DNA of 64,000 nucleotides from Helicobacter sp. NHP19-003 (lineage in GTDB: Bacteria; Campylobacterota; Campylobacteria; Campylobacterales; Helicobacteraceae). Made by a program: the position numbers and the translations under genes. The notes beneath the pieces were generated by a model. It ran no database searches, was not told the origin of the DNA, and saw only the letters and a program-made list of their open reading frames with translations. This document shows, piece by piece, positions 16,971 through 26,885 of this stretch. Numbering within the stretch: the stretch's first letter is position 1; each line of letters begins with the position of its first letter. Where the stretch lies: contig NZ_AP024814.1 of assembly GCF_019703305.1 (NCBI RefSeq), forward strand, positions 992,001 to 1,056,000, read 5' to 3'.

Positions 16971-19009
16971 ATCTTGCAAACCTTTTGATCGGTTTAAACC
17001 CCGCCCAGCAAGAAGCCGTGCGCCACACCAAAGGACCTTTATTGATTTTAGCCGGGGCGGGCAGTGGCAAGACCAAGACCTTAACCACCCGCCTAGCCTA
17101 CTTGATCGGCTATCAAGGTGTGCCCGCCGAGCAAACCTTGACTTTGACCTTCACCAACAAAGCCGCGCAAGAAATGCGCCAAAGGGCAATGGCTTTACTC
17201 GGCAAACGGCCTACCTTTGCTAGACCTAGTCTAACCACTTTCCATGGCTTTGGGTATTTCTTTCTTAAAGAGCGCATGGGTCTTTTGGGGCGAGGAACAG
17301 ACTTCAGTTTAAAAAAACCTAAAGAGCTTAAAAAAGAGCTCAAACCCCTCTTGCTCTCTTGCAAGAATAAAAACAACCCCCTAGAGGATGCCGTCTTTCT
17401 CAACTACCTGTTTAAACAGTTTGGTCAGATTAAAAACCACCTCATTGACCTTAAAAATTGCCGCTCTGATGTGCAAAGAGCGTTTAGAGTGTATACACAG
17501 CGCCTAGAACAGGAAAATTGGGTGGACTTTGACGATCTCATCTTTTTGCCCCACCTCATCTTAGAGGAAACTCCCGCACTAGCTAGGCAAATGAGCGCAT
17601 TTTACCAATACATTTCTGTGGACGAATACCAAGACACCAACCCTTTGCAATTCAAACTTTTAAAACAGCTTTGCAGCACCCATGAAAACCTCTGTGTGGT
17701 GGGCGATGACGACCAAAGCATTTACGGCTTTAGGGGAGCGGACATCAACAATATTTTAGAGTTTCAAGACCGCTTCCCCAAAAGCAAGATCATCAAATTA
17801 GAGCAAAATTACCGCTCCACCCCAGAAATCCTTGGTTATGCGAACCGACTCATCGCCCACAACCAACACCGCCACGAAAAAACACTCATCAGTCAAAAAA
17901 ACCATGGGGTCGCCAAAACCCTAGAAGACAAACACTTTTGCAACACTCTAGAGGAACACGGCTTTATCCTTAAAAAAATCGCTGAGTGTAGGGCTAAAGA
18001 CATCCCCTATGAGGAAATCGCGATCCTTTACCGCCTTAATGACCTTGCCAAAGAGCTGGAAAAAACCTTGCGCCAAGCCAACATCCCCTACACCATTGTG
18101 GGGCAAATAGGCTTTTTTGAACGCGCCGAGATCAAGGACCGCTTGGCTTATTTGCGTGCGCTGGCTAACCGCCATGATGATGAGGCCCTTTTGCGCTTGT
18201 TTGGCAAGCTTGAGGGGCTTGGCAAGACCAGTGTAGAGAAAATCCAAATCATAGCCGCCAGGCATGGCTACAGCATCGCTCAGGCCCACCAAGCCGGCCT
18301 GCTTAAAGACCTCCCAAGCAAAGCCCGCCAAAGCTTGCAAGAGTTTTTCGCCCTTTTAGACAGTTTATCCATTCAAGCCATGCAGTTTAAAACCCCCGAG
18401 CAAGCCCTAGAGTTGCTTGCCAATTATGCCCAAATCGACAACAACACAAAGATAGACGCAGAGGGGTTAGAGTGCTTGGGCACTTTTGCAACCATGCTGG
18501 TAGACTCCATAAGCGAATCCCTAGAATTCAAAGCCCATGCCTGTTTACAAGATTTTTTAGACCAAATTGCTCTAGAATCCATCCCCCTCGATTCCAAAAA
18601 TTCTAAGGGGGTTAGGTGCATGACCGTGCACGCCTCTAAGGGGCTAGAGTTTAGCGTGGTGTTTGTCGTGGGCTTTGAGGAGGGGTTCTTCCCCTACATC
18701 AATGCCGAAAATGTAGAGGAAGAGCGGCGTTTGGGCTATGTCGCCATCACAAGAGCCAAAGAAGAGCTCTACCTTTGCAGTGCCAGCGAACGGCTTTATT
18801 ACGGGCAAATACACACCAAGCTGTCTCCCTCTTGTTTTATACAAGAAGCTAAGGGACTCGTCCAAACCTTGTGTGTAGGCGATTGTGTGCACCACCCCCA
18901 CTATGGCTTTGGCTTGATCAAACACATCCAAGAAAAGCATTTGGAAGTCTTCTTCACACACGGGCTTGTGTGTCTGTTGCCAAACTCTGTTAAAAAGATG
19001 GGGCTTTGA
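16967..19009 (+). CDS. uvrD: DNA helicase UvrD/Rep family
   Basis: The 680-residue superfamily 1A helicase carries the full motif set: Walker A LAGAGSGKTKTL (residues 28-40), motif II ISVDEYQDTNPLQF, motif III VGDDDQSIYGFRGADI, motif IV LEQNYRSTPEILGYAN, motif V VRCMTVHASKGLEFSVVFVVG and motif VI YVAITRAKEELYL. It unwinds DNA 3'-5' in mismatch-type and nucleotide excision repair and clears stalled forks. It is annotated as uvrD in the equivalent H. pylori position (HP1478). Both ends overlap the neighbours by 4 bases. Confidence 0.95.
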   Translation: MNLANLLIGLNPAQQEAVRHTKGPLLILAGAGSGKTKTLTTRLAYLIGYQGVPAEQTLTLTFTNKAAQEMRQRAMALLGKRPTFARPSLTTFHGFGYFFLKERMGLLGRGTDFSLKKPKELKKELKPLLLSCKNKNNPLEDAVFLNYLFKQFGQIKNHLIDLKNCRSDVQRAFRVYTQRLEQENWVDFDDLIFLPHLILEETPALARQMSAFYQYISVDEYQDTNPLQFKLLKQLCSTHENLCVVGDDDQSIYGFRGADINNILEFQDRFPKSKIIKLEQNYRSTPEILGYANRLIAHNQHRHEKTLISQKNHGVAKTLEDKHFCNTLEEHGFILKKIAECRAKDIPYEEIAILYRLNDLAKELEKTLRQANIPYTIVGQIGFFERAEIKDRLAYLRALANRHDDEALLRLFGKLEGLGKTSVEKIQIIAARHGYSIAQAHQAGLLKDLPSKARQSLQEFFALLDSLSIQAMQFKTPEQALELLANYAQIDNNTKIDAEGLECLGTFATMLVDSISESLEFKAHACLQDFLDQIALESIPLDSKNSKGVRCMTVHASKGLEFSVVFVVGFEEGFFPYINAENVEEERRLGYVAITRAKEELYLCSASERLYYGQIHTKLSPSCFIQEAKGLVQTLCVGDCVHHPHYGFGLIKHIQEKHLEVFFTHGLVCLLPNSVKKMGL

Positions 19010-19680
19010 GGCTTTTACTCTTCATCCTGCTTAGTTTGCCTCTAATCGCTGAGAGTCTTTTAGAGCAAGCGATCAAACAGGCCTACACAGAGTTTTACGC
19101 CAAATATCCGCTTAAAGTCCAAGCCGTGCAGGTGAACCTAGCCAGCGGCAACCCCGCCACTTTAGAGCAAATTTTAAAGCACGCCAAAACCCCACAGGAT
19201 TTAAACCTGCAGCTAGGCCCCCAGCAATTCTTAAATCAAGAGGGGTTGTTGCACTTGAGCCTAGAAAACAACAGCGTGTGGGTACACTATAAAATCAAAG
19301 GCACGATCCAAGTCTATAAGAGCAAGAGCATGCTAAGAAAGGATCAAAACCTAGATGCCAGCAACACCTACCAAGTGAGCGTGCCTTTCACCCGTTTTTT
19401 CGCCATGCCTATTGACACATCCTACATCAATAACTCGAGCGCACGAAGTTTCTTAGCCGCCAACACGCTTTTAAGCATCGACAAGGTCGGGGCGCAGATT
19501 TTGGTTTATAAGCACGAGATTTTCCACGCCACGCTCAAAGAGGGCCCCATTTCTTTAGAAACTTCCCTGCAAGCCTTAGAAAATGGCGGATTAGGTCAAG
19601 TGATCCAAGCCTTGAATGTGGAGAGTAAAAAAGTCGTGCAAGTGAAAATCACGGGGTTTTTAAAGGGAGAGGTGCTGTGA
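19006..19680 (+). CDS. flgA: Flagellar P-ring assembly chaperone FlgA
   Basis: The 224-residue product has a short signal peptide (LLLFILLSLPLIAES) and a C-terminal SAF-type domain (VWVHYKIKGTIQVYKSKSM, then LRKDQNLDASNTYQVSVPF) ending in [15 protein letters not shown]. FlgA is a periplasmic chaperone that helps FlgI form the P ring. The start is TTG at 19006, overlapping the uvrD stop; no better ATG precedes the signal peptide. Sequence similarity is low outside the SAF domain, but it matches HP1477 in position between uvrD and ubiX. Confidence 0.75.
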   Translation: MRLLLFILLSLPLIAESLLEQAIKQAYTEFYAKYPLKVQAVQVNLASGNPATLEQILKHAKTPQDLNLQLGPQQFLNQEGLLHLSLENNSVWVHYKIKGTIQVYKSKSMLRKDQNLDASNTYQVSVPFTRFFAMPIDTSYINNSSARSFLAANTLLSIDKVGAQILVYKHEIFHATLKEGPISLETSLQALENGGLGQVIQALNVESKKVVQVKITGFLKGEVL

Positions 19681-20237
19681 AGTTAGTCTTAGGCGTGAGT
19701 GGGGCGAGTGGGGTCAATTTGGCGTGGCGCTTTGTAGAAAACTTACCGCTTGAAGTGGAGCTATTTGTTGTGTTGAGCGCACACGCTAAAAAAGTCGCCC
19801 TATCCGAAATGGGGCTAAACTTTAGCAAAAAATTAAAAGAGCTCAAACGCCCCTACACCCTTTACAAGCCACACGAAATAGACGCGCCCATCTCTTCGGG
19901 CAGTTTCAACATAGATGCCATGGCGGTGATCCCAGCTAGCCTCAACACCTTTAGCAAAATCGCCCATGGCATTTGCGATGATTTACTCACACGCGCGGCT
20001 TGTGTGGCTTTAAAAGAGCAAAAAAAGCTTTTAATCGCCCCAAGAGAGTTGCCCCTGCATTCCATCGCCCTTGAAAACCTTTTAAAACTAGCACAAGCCG
20101 GGGCGATCATCTCCCCCCCTTTACTCACCTACTACACCAAACCCAAGGACCTAGAGAGCATGGAATTGTTTTTAGTGGGTAAGTGGTTTGACTCTCTAGG
20201 GATTGCCAACGACTTGTACTCAAGGTGGGGGGTTTAA
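19677..20237 (+). CDS. ubiX: Flavin prenyltransferase UbiX
   Basis: The 186-residue product begins at GTG 19677 with [18 protein letters not shown], the FMN/phosphate-binding start of UbiX/Pad1, and has [25 protein letters not shown], the [14 protein letters not shown] segment and [22 protein letters not shown]. UbiX prenylates FMN to make the cofactor of UbiD-type decarboxylases, which act in quinone synthesis; in Helicobacter this would serve the futalosine menaquinone route. It overlaps flgA and coaD. Confidence 0.94.
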   Translation: MKLVLGVSGASGVNLAWRFVENLPLEVELFVVLSAHAKKVALSEMGLNFSKKLKELKRPYTLYKPHEIDAPISSGSFNIDAMAVIPASLNTFSKIAHGICDDLLTRAACVALKEQKKLLIAPRELPLHSIALENLLKLAQAGAIISPPLLTYYTKPKDLESMELFLVGKWFDSLGIANDLYSRWGV

Positions 20238-20710
20238 TGCATACAGCCATTTATCCCGGGACTTTTGATCCCATCACTAACGGGCATTTAGACATCATTA
20301 AAAAGGGGGCGGGTTTGTTTAACCCCCTCATTGTGGCAGTGGCTAAGTCGCACGCCAAAAACCCCATGTTTAGCCTAAATGAACGCCTAGAAATGTTGCA
20401 ACTTGCCACAAAGTCTTTAGACAATGTGAAATGCCTCGCCTTTGAGGGGCTTTTATGCGATTTGGCAAAATCCTATGATTGTAAATGGATCATTCGGGGG
20501 CTTAGGGCGGTGAGCGATTTTGAATTTGAGTTCCAAATGGGCTATGCCAATAAATCCTTGCACCCCGAGCTAGAAACGCTCTACTTCATGCCCGCCTTGC
20601 AAAACGCTTTCATCAGCGCGTCTGTGGTGCGCTCCATTTTAAGCCACAAGGGGCAAATCGCCCACCTAGTCCCCCCCCTTGTGCTCGAATTCATCAACCA
20701 AAGGTTTTGA
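20237..20710 (+). CDS. coaD: Phosphopantetheine adenylyltransferase
   Basis: The 157-residue product starts at ATG 20237 with [18 protein letters not shown], the adenylyltransferase nucleotide site (GTFDPxxxGH), then [18 protein letters not shown], and [12 protein letters not shown] in place of the usual ISSTLVRE. It makes dephospho-CoA from 4'-phosphopantetheine and ATP, the fourth step of CoA synthesis. The ATG overlaps the ubiX TAA. A C8 run at 20671-20678 is in frame. Confidence 0.96.
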   Translation: MHTAIYPGTFDPITNGHLDIIKKGAGLFNPLIVAVAKSHAKNPMFSLNERLEMLQLATKSLDNVKCLAFEGLLCDLAKSYDCKWIIRGLRAVSDFEFEFQMGYANKSLHPELETLYFMPALQNAFISASVVRSILSHKGQIAHLVPPLVLEFINQRF

Positions 20711-21286
20711 ATGTTTGTCGCCTTAGAAGGGGTGGATACCAGCGGTAAAAGTACGCAGATTGCCCTATTAAAAGAAGCCTACCCCAATGCGCTTTTCACC
20801 AAAGAACCGGGGGGCACAAGTCTAGGACAAGCCTTGCGCCAAAAGGTCTTGCACGAGCACTTAAGCCCTGCCACGCAATTTTTATTGTTTTTAGCCGACA
20901 GAGCTTTGCACTTAGAAGAGGTGTTAAAGCCCAACGCCCACAAGCTCATTTTTAGCGACCGCTCGTTGATCTCGGGGCTCGCCTATGCCCCCTACCCCCT
21001 AGAGCAAGCCCTAGAATTACACAGGGCGCATGGCTTGTTAGACATGTTGCCCGGTTGCGTCTTTTTGTTAAAACTACAGCCTAAAGCCTTGAAAGAGCGG
21101 TTGCACGCCAAAACCCACGACTTTATCGAATCTCGGGGGCTAGAGTTTTTAGAGCGCACCCAAGAGCGCTGTGAACAAGCCTGCCAACTCTTGGGGGTTT
21201 ACACTTACATCCTAGATGCAAGTCAACCCCCCAAAAATCTCCAGCAAGAAATTCTAGACAGGCTTAGGGCAACGCCCGGTTTTTAA
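20711..21286 (+). CDS. tmk: Thymidylate kinase
   Basis: The 191-residue product has the P-loop FVALEGVDTSGKSTQIALL (residues 2-20), the TKEPGGTSLGQALRQ segment and the DR(S) motif in LIFSDRSLISGLAYA. It phosphorylates dTMP to dTDP in the cytoplasm. It is the last gene of the rightward run and overlaps the 3' end of cusA tail to tail by 23 bases, so there is no room for a private terminator. Confidence 0.96.
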   Translation: MFVALEGVDTSGKSTQIALLKEAYPNALFTKEPGGTSLGQALRQKVLHEHLSPATQFLLFLADRALHLEEVLKPNAHKLIFSDRSLISGLAYAPYPLEQALELHRAHGLLDMLPGCVFLLKLQPKALKERLHAKTHDFIESRGLEFLERTQERCEQACQLLGVYTYILDASQPPKNLQQEILDRLRATPGF

Positions 21287-24200
21287 TCACAAAATACGCC
21301 GTGGGGATGATAAAGAGGGTCAAGATCACGCTGGTGATCATCCCGCCGAGCATGGGTGCGGCGATGGAGTGCATGATCTCTGAGCCCACGCCATGCGAAT
21401 ACATGATGGGCACTAAAGAAACCAAGATGCTAAAGAAAGTCATCAGTTTTGGGCGCACCCTTTGCACCGCTCCGTGCATGATCGCCTCTTTGAGTTTAAC
21501 GCTGGTCTGCTCGGCTTCTTTGAGGAAGTTTTGGTAAGCGTCCTCTAGGTAGATGATCATCACAATCGCTGTTTCGCTCGCCACACCTAAAAGAGCCAAA
21601 AAGCCCACAAGGGCAGCGATGCTTAAGTTCAAACCCCAAAGTTTCATGAAGACAAGCCCGCCTAAAAAGGCAAAGGGCAAGCTGAAGAAACATAAAAGCG
21701 AGTTTATGGGGCTTTTGAGCGCAAACACGATTAAGAGAAAGATGATGAAAATACTCATCGGCACAATGTATTTTAAGGTCGCAAAGGCTTCATCTAGGTA
21801 TTGGCTCTCGCCTGAAAACTCGTAGTAATACCCGCTAGGCAGGCGCAAACTCTCCAGGGCTTTGATCGCCGCCTCGCGGTAACTTTCAGAGCTGACCCCA
21901 TTTTTGGGTACAATGTAAATGAAGTGCACATTCAGGCCCTTTTCGCTCTTAAGCACCGCTGGGGCGTTTTCATAATAGACATTAGCAAACTCCCTTAAAG
22001 GCACATAGCTAGAGGGGGTTTTGATATAGAGGTTTTGCAGGGCTTCTATATTGTTGCGCTGTGTGTCTTTGAGCCGCACAGAGATCGGGTAACTCTCCAC
22101 ACCATCAATCAAGGTTGTGATGTTCGCCCCCCCCATGCCAAAACTCACCATGTTTAAAACCGCCTCTTTGGTGAGGTTGTATTGCGCTAGTTTTTCGGGG
22201 CGTAGATCCACATTTAAGTAATAGCCATTGTTGGACTTTTCAGCAAAGACGGACAGACTTTGGGGTAAAGTCTTTAATTTCTGTTCCATTTTGATCGCCA
22301 ACTCTTGGAGCAAATAGGGGTCTTTGCCATAAAGTTTAATGCCAAGGGGGGTGCGAATCCCCGTTAAGAGCATGTCAATACGCCCTCTAATGGGGTAGGT
22401 CCAAGAGTTCACCAAGCCCTTGAGTTGTAAGGTTTTTTCTAATTGATCCCTGAGTTTTTTATAAGTCATGCCCGGCCGCCACTGAGATTTGGGCTTGAGC
22501 TCAATGTAGGTTTCTAGCATGGACAAGGCAGCGCTGTCTGTACTGCTGTTGGCGCGCCCGGCCTTGCCAAAGACTTGTTTGACTTCAGGGATCGCCTTGA
22601 TGTGCTTGTTGGTTTCTTCTAAATACTTCTTAGCCGTGTCTATGCCCACAGCGTTGGTCGTTACGGGCATATACATCACCACGCCCTCATTGATGGCGGG
22701 GATAAACTCCCAGTTGAGTCTTTTATACACGAAGTAAAGCCCTCCCAATCCCACCACGCTAAGGGCCAAGAACACCCACCTAAAGCGCAAAACAAAGGTC
22801 AAACACACCCCATAAACCTTGATGAAAAAGGCGTTGATGGGGTTTTTGGATTCCTCGATGATTTTGCCCTTGATGAAAAAGAGCATCAAAATCGGCACGA
22901 CACTGATGGAAAGCAGAGCCCCCACAAGCATGGCAAAAGTCTTGGTGTAAGCTAGGGGCGAGAAGAGGCGTTTTTCTTGCCCACTCAAGTCAAAAATAGG
23001 CAAGAAAGACACCACAATGATCATGAGAGCAAAGAAAATCGCCGGGCCCACTTGCTTCACCCCAGCGATGATCGCCTCTTGGCGTTCTTGGTCGTTCTCT
23101 ATGTTGGCGTGGCTTAGGTGTTTGTGGGCGTTTTCCACCATCACAATCGCCGCGTCCACCATCGCCCCGATGGCAATGGCAATCCCCCCTAAACTCATGA
23201 TGCTCGCCTCAATGTTGAAAAAGTGCATCAGCAAGAAGCTTAGGCACACGCAAAGGGGTAAAGTGATGATAACCACTAAGGCACTTCTAAAGTGCAGGAG
23301 AAAGAGCGCGATCACCACTAGCACAATCACACTCTCTTCTATCAAGGTGTGTATGAGATTGTCCACGCCCTTTTCAATCAGCTCGCTTCTGTCATAAACG
23401 GGCACGATTTTCACATCGGGGTTGCCCTCTTGCAAGCGGGCAATCTTGGCTTTAATGCGTTCTAAAATGCGGTAGGTGTCGGCGTGGTAGCGCACCATCA
23501 CAATCCCGCCCACGACCTCTTGCTTGCCATTCAAGTTTGCCACTGAGCGGCGGGGTTTGGGGGTTAAATTCAGCGTGGCGACATCTTTAAGCTTAATGGG
23601 GGTGAGATTGGGGGTTTTGAGTACGATTTCGCCCAAATCTTTTAAGCTCTTGGTGTAGCCTTGCGCATGGATGATTTTCTCAAACCCATTTTCTAGGATA
23701 ATCCCTCCGCCCGTGTCCTCGTTGGATTTTTTAATGGCATTCACCACATCTTGTACGCTTAGATCGTATTTGACGAGTGCATCGTTGTCTAGGGTAACTT
23801 CATAGTTTTTCTCAAAGCCGCCCACGCTCGCCACTTCGCTCACCCCATCCACACCCAAAAGCGCATAGCGGTAGTAAAAATCTTGCAAAGTCTTTAACTC
23901 GGCTAGGCTCTTGGTTTTGCTCACCAAAGCGTATTGATAAGCCCAGCCAATGGAGGTCGAGTCGCTGCCCATCTCCACTTTCACGCCAGCGGGCAACTTC
24001 ACCCGTGCCATCTGTTCACTCACTCGATCGCGGGCAAAATACAAATCCACACCATCTTTAAAAATGATGTACACCAGCCCCGTTTCATAGCTAGAGATTC
24101 CTCGCACGGTGTCGATGTCGGCAATCCCCATGAAGTTTGCCACTAAGGGATAGACCGCCTGTTCTTGCACCACCTGCGGGCTTTGATTGGGGTAGCTCAC

Positions 24201-24350
24201 CTGCACCACCACCTGCGTGGGCGAGAGATCAGGCAGAGCGTCTAACCGGGTGTTTTGGATCGCCCATAAAGAGATCAAAAAAAGCAAGAAAGTGCCCATC
24301 AAAACGATCAATTTATTTTTCAGGCAGAGCGAGATGATCGCGTTAATCAT
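21264..24350 (-). CDS. cusA: Heavy-metal RND efflux pump, copper type (CusA/CzcA; HP1329-like)
   Basis: The 1028-residue inner-membrane transporter has the HME-RND layout: an N-terminal helix, a large periplasmic domain, a helix bundle with GGIAIAIGAMVDAAIVMVEN, a second periplasmic domain, and a final helix bundle with ASETAIVMIIYLEDAY and SHGVGSEIMHSIAAPMLGGM. It exports metal cations with proton drive through the CusB-type adaptor and CrdB-type channel. It is the last gene of crdA-crdB-cusB-cusA, known in H. pylori as the copper-resistance determinant. The ATG at 24350 overlaps the cusB stop. Confidence 0.92.
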   Translation of the reverse strand: MINAIISLCLKNKLIVLMGTFLLFLISLWAIQNTRLDALPDLSPTQVVVQVSYPNQSPQVVQEQAVYPLVANFMGIADIDTVRGISSYETGLVYIIFKDGVDLYFARDRVSEQMARVKLPAGVKVEMGSDSTSIGWAYQYALVSKTKSLAELKTLQDFYYRYALLGVDGVSEVASVGGFEKNYEVTLDNDALVKYDLSVQDVVNAIKKSNEDTGGGIILENGFEKIIHAQGYTKSLKDLGEIVLKTPNLTPIKLKDVATLNLTPKPRRSVANLNGKQEVVGGIVMVRYHADTYRILERIKAKIARLQEGNPDVKIVPVYDRSELIEKGVDNLIHTLIEESVIVLVVIALFLLHFRSALVVIITLPLCVCLSFLLMHFFNIEASIMSLGGIAIAIGAMVDAAIVMVENAHKHLSHANIENDQERQEAIIAGVKQVGPAIFFALMIIVVSFLPIFDLSGQEKRLFSPLAYTKTFAMLVGALLSISVVPILMLFFIKGKIIEESKNPINAFFIKVYGVCLTFVLRFRWVFLALSVVGLGGLYFVYKRLNWEFIPAINEGVVMYMPVTTNAVGIDTAKKYLEETNKHIKAIPEVKQVFGKAGRANSSTDSAALSMLETYIELKPKSQWRPGMTYKKLRDQLEKTLQLKGLVNSWTYPIRGRIDMLLTGIRTPLGIKLYGKDPYLLQELAIKMEQKLKTLPQSLSVFAEKSNNGYYLNVDLRPEKLAQYNLTKEAVLNMVSFGMGGANITTLIDGVESYPISVRLKDTQRNNIEALQNLYIKTPSSYVPLREFANVYYENAPAVLKSEKGLNVHFIYIVPKNGVSSESYREAAIKALESLRLPSGYYYEFSGESQYLDEAFATLKYIVPMSIFIIFLLIVFALKSPINSLLCFFSLPFAFLGGLVFMKLWGLNLSIAALVGFLALLGVASETAIVMIIYLEDAYQNFLKEAEQTSVKLKEAIMHGAVQRVRPKLMTFFSILVSLVPIMYSHGVGSEIMHSIAAPMLGGMITSVILTLFIIPTAYFVIKNRALP

Positions 24351-25294
24351 CACTCATCTCCATTGTTGATCGCATCGGCATCTAAAATAAAGAGCGCGTT
24401 TTTGGCGACCTCATCGCCGGCTTTGAGTCCCTCTAGGACTTGGTAACTCCCATCACTCAAGCGCTTGGCCTTAATGGGGGTGAAGTCAAAGGAGTCGTCG
24501 TCTTTTTTAAACACGATCGCTTGCCCGTTTTTGATCAACACCGCCTCTTTAGGCAAGATGAGTATTTTTTGGGCGGGCTGATAAATGGTAACTTTGGCGA
24601 ACATATTAGGGAAAAAAAGTTGCTTGGGGTTTTTCAAAATGAAGCGGGCCTCAAGCATTTTATCTTGTGCGCCCACAAGGGGGTTGATGTTGGCAAACTC
24701 CAAGCTAAACACCCCCGGCACGCCCTCGATCTTGATCTGTGCCTTAGACAAGTGGCGCACGAAGTCCAAATCCTCTTGATTGACCCTAACCAGCACATAC
24801 AACGCCTTCAAGTCAACGATCTGAAACACCACCGCTCCGCTTTTGATAAACCCCCCCTCATTGACATTTTTGGCAAAAACCACCCCACTAAAGGGGCTTA
24901 GCATTTCCACGCTATTTTGCACCTTTTTGGTCTGCATGATTTTAGCGATCTGCGCAGATCCCACGCCTAGTAAGCGCAATTTCTCCTGCATTTGGGCGAC
25001 TTGGCGGTTGAAGTGCAGGGAGGAAAGCAACTCGCTTTGCACCGAGATCAGCGCAGGGGAGTAAATGCTAAAGAGTTTATCCCCTGCTTTCACACTTTGG
25101 TAGGTGCGATTCACATAGAGTTTTTCCACAAAGCCATCAAAGCGCAAATTGTAGGTGTAGGTCTTGCGCTCATCGGCTTGCAAAGTGGCGTAATACTGCC
25201 TAAAGGGGGCGAACTCTTTAAGTTGTACCGCCACACTCCCCACCGCCTGCACCTGCACTAAACTCAATAAAAGCCCAAAAATCCACTTTTTCAT
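24350..25294 (-). CDS. cusB: RND efflux adaptor (CusB/CzcB; HP1328-like)
   Basis: The 314-residue periplasmic membrane-fusion protein has a signal peptide (KKWIFGLLLSLVQVQAVGS), a beta-barrel start (FDGFVEKLYVNRTYQSVKAGD), a short alpha hairpin (SVQSELLSSLHFNRQVAQMQ), a second lipoyl half (MLSPFSGVVFAKNVNEGGFI) and a C-terminal membrane-proximal domain ending in GLKAGDEVAKNALFILDAD. It joins the CusA pump to the outer-membrane channel. Starts and stops overlap by ATGA with both neighbours. Confidence 0.9.
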   Translation of the reverse strand: MKKWIFGLLLSLVQVQAVGSVAVQLKEFAPFRQYYATLQADERKTYTYNLRFDGFVEKLYVNRTYQSVKAGDKLFSIYSPALISVQSELLSSLHFNRQVAQMQEKLRLLGVGSAQIAKIMQTKKVQNSVEMLSPFSGVVFAKNVNEGGFIKSGAVVFQIVDLKALYVLVRVNQEDLDFVRHLSKAQIKIEGVPGVFSLEFANINPLVGAQDKMLEARFILKNPKQLFFPNMFAKVTIYQPAQKILILPKEAVLIKNGQAIVFKKDDDSFDFTPIKAKRLSDGSYQVLEGLKAGDEVAKNALFILDADAINNGDE

Positions 25295-26484
25295 TTCAGC
25301 CCTTTGAGGTTTTCTAGCGCAAGGTAGGTTGTGGCTAAGATGCTTTTGGTTTCTAATTGCAGTAATTTTGTGTTGATGGTGTCGTTGAAGGCGTTGTAAT
25401 AGCTGTTGTAATCGCCCTGCGATGAAGGCAGATTGTCTTTATAGATTTTCACAATGTGCTCGCTGGCCTGCAGGATTTGGTCAATGTTGCTGAGGTTCTT
25501 TTGCAGTTGTGTGAGTTTTTTAATCAATTTACGGGCGTTGTGTTGCACGCTGTTTTTGGTATTCTCTAGAGCGTTTAGAGCGGCCAAATGCTCTTGTTTG
25601 CGTTGCTGCAAAGTGTTGCTTTGTTTGCCATAGAGAGGCAGAGGGATTGCCACTCCGATGGTGAACATGTCAAAGATTTTAGAACGGAAGAGGTAGTTGG
25701 CGGTTACATTGATGTCTTCTAAAAAGCTTTTCTTGGCTAGGGTGATGTTTTTTAAAGCTTGGCTGTCTTGCAAACTTGCGATTTTAATCGTGCGGTTTGT
25801 CTCCATGATTTCCTTCATTTCATGCTCGGGCTTGAACGCCACGGGGCTAGGCGCAAGGCTTAAAAGTTCGCTTTGGTTAAAGGTCAGCTCGCTGATGTTG
25901 ATTTTATTGTCGGCTAGGGTGTCTTGCAAGTCGTTTTGCTTGATTTCCCATTGCGCTTTGATGACCTCTAGTTTGGCGATGGCGATTTGATCGGGGCTGC
26001 TGGAGTGCTCGGCTCTATAAAGCAAATTTTCTAAATTGCTTAAAGCGTCTTTAAGCAAAGCGAGTTTTTGGGTGTTTTTATAGACATTGACGGCGTTGGT
26101 CAAAATATTGATGGCAATTTGTTGCTTGAGTTGTTCTAATTCTAAAATCTTTTTTTGGCGCTCGATCTGCACCACTTGCTTTTGCGTGTGTCTTTTGCCG
26201 GTGACATCAAACTTTTGGCTAAGCCCTACACTGATGCTTTGCATGAAGCTGGAGTCTAAGATGAAAAAGTTATTGACATCGGCGTTGTTGTAGCCCACAT
26301 ACAAGATGGGGTTATCCCAACGACTCACCGCCTGCGCCTGCGCCTGTAGGCTGTCTATCTGTGCTTGTAAACTTGCGATTTTAGCGTTTTTAACCAAGTA
26401 TTTTGTATACACCACCTGCAAGTTTAAAGGGCCTGCTTGCAGAGCGAGCGTGACAAAGATCAGACCAAGCACAAGCGCACGCAT
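25291..26484 (-). CDS. crdB: TolC-like outer-membrane channel CrdB
   Basis: The 397-residue product starts with a signal peptide (MRALVLGLIFVTLALQAGP) and is almost all alpha-helical heptads, with paired halves typical of the outer-membrane factor family (SKIFDMFTIGVAIPLPLYGKQS is the second beta-strand region). It forms the outer-membrane exit duct of the Crd/Cus metal pump. It lies between crdA and cusB, as in H. pylori HP1327. Confidence 0.88.
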   Translation of the reverse strand: MRALVLGLIFVTLALQAGPLNLQVVYTKYLVKNAKIASLQAQIDSLQAQAQAVSRWDNPILYVGYNNADVNNFFILDSSFMQSISVGLSQKFDVTGKRHTQKQVVQIERQKKILELEQLKQQIAINILTNAVNVYKNTQKLALLKDALSNLENLLYRAEHSSSPDQIAIAKLEVIKAQWEIKQNDLQDTLADNKINISELTFNQSELLSLAPSPVAFKPEHEMKEIMETNRTIKIASLQDSQALKNITLAKKSFLEDINVTANYLFRSKIFDMFTIGVAIPLPLYGKQSNTLQQRKQEHLAALNALENTKNSVQHNARKLIKKLTQLQKNLSNIDQILQASEHIVKIYKDNLPSSQGDYNSYYNAFNDTINTKLLQLETKSILATTYLALENLKGLK

Positions 26485-26859
26485 TTAAATATCCACGCTG
26501 CTTTTGCCTTTGTAAACATGCCCATCTTTGCTCTTGATCTCCACTTTGATTTGCCAAGTCCCGTTCATGGGTAGGTTCACAGAGCCTTCATACACCCCAT
26601 CTTTTTCCTCCAACTTTGCGCTTTCGTGCATCGCGGGCATGCCCGGCATTTCAGGCATGAAGAACTTGACTTTCACCTGCGCGCCTTTGATCGCCTTGCC
26701 GTGCAAGGTGGGGGCAATGCTGAACTTGTTGTTCCCATTGATAAACTTATTTGAAGACTTTAAAGAGATGTCGGTCTCGCTGGCTTTAAACTTCAGTTCA
26801 TAAGCGTTTAGGCTAAAGGCCAAAGCTCCTGCTAGAAAAATGAGAGCGGATTTTTTCAT
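26485..26859 (-). CDS. crdA: Periplasmic copper-resistance protein CrdA
   Basis: The 124-residue secreted protein has a signal peptide (KKSALIFLAGALAFSLNAYE) and a FixH/YtkA-like beta-sandwich. A Met-rich stretch, FFMPEMPGMPAMHESAK at about residues 65-81, would bind Cu(I) through Met and His. The ATG at 26859 with GGAGAA before it is chosen over an upstream start because the signal peptide begins there. It is the first gene of the operon; H. pylori crdA is induced by copper through the CrdRS two-component system. Confidence 0.9.
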   Translation of the reverse strand: MKKSALIFLAGALAFSLNAYELKFKASETDISLKSSNKFINGNNKFSIAPTLHGKAIKGAQVKVKFFMPEMPGMPAMHESAKLEEKDGVYEGSVNLPMNGTWQIKVEIKSKDGHVYKGKSSVDI

Positions 26860-26885
26860 GGTTTCTCCTTGATTGAAATGCCCCA

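Noticed and set aside
21264-21286. 23-base tail-to-tail overlap of tmk and cusA as a sign of wrong stop codons
   Set aside because: Both C-termini read normally to their stops, and similar overlaps occur at gpmI/pxpC and at the carbonic anhydrase/miaA pair, so it is ordinary packing here.
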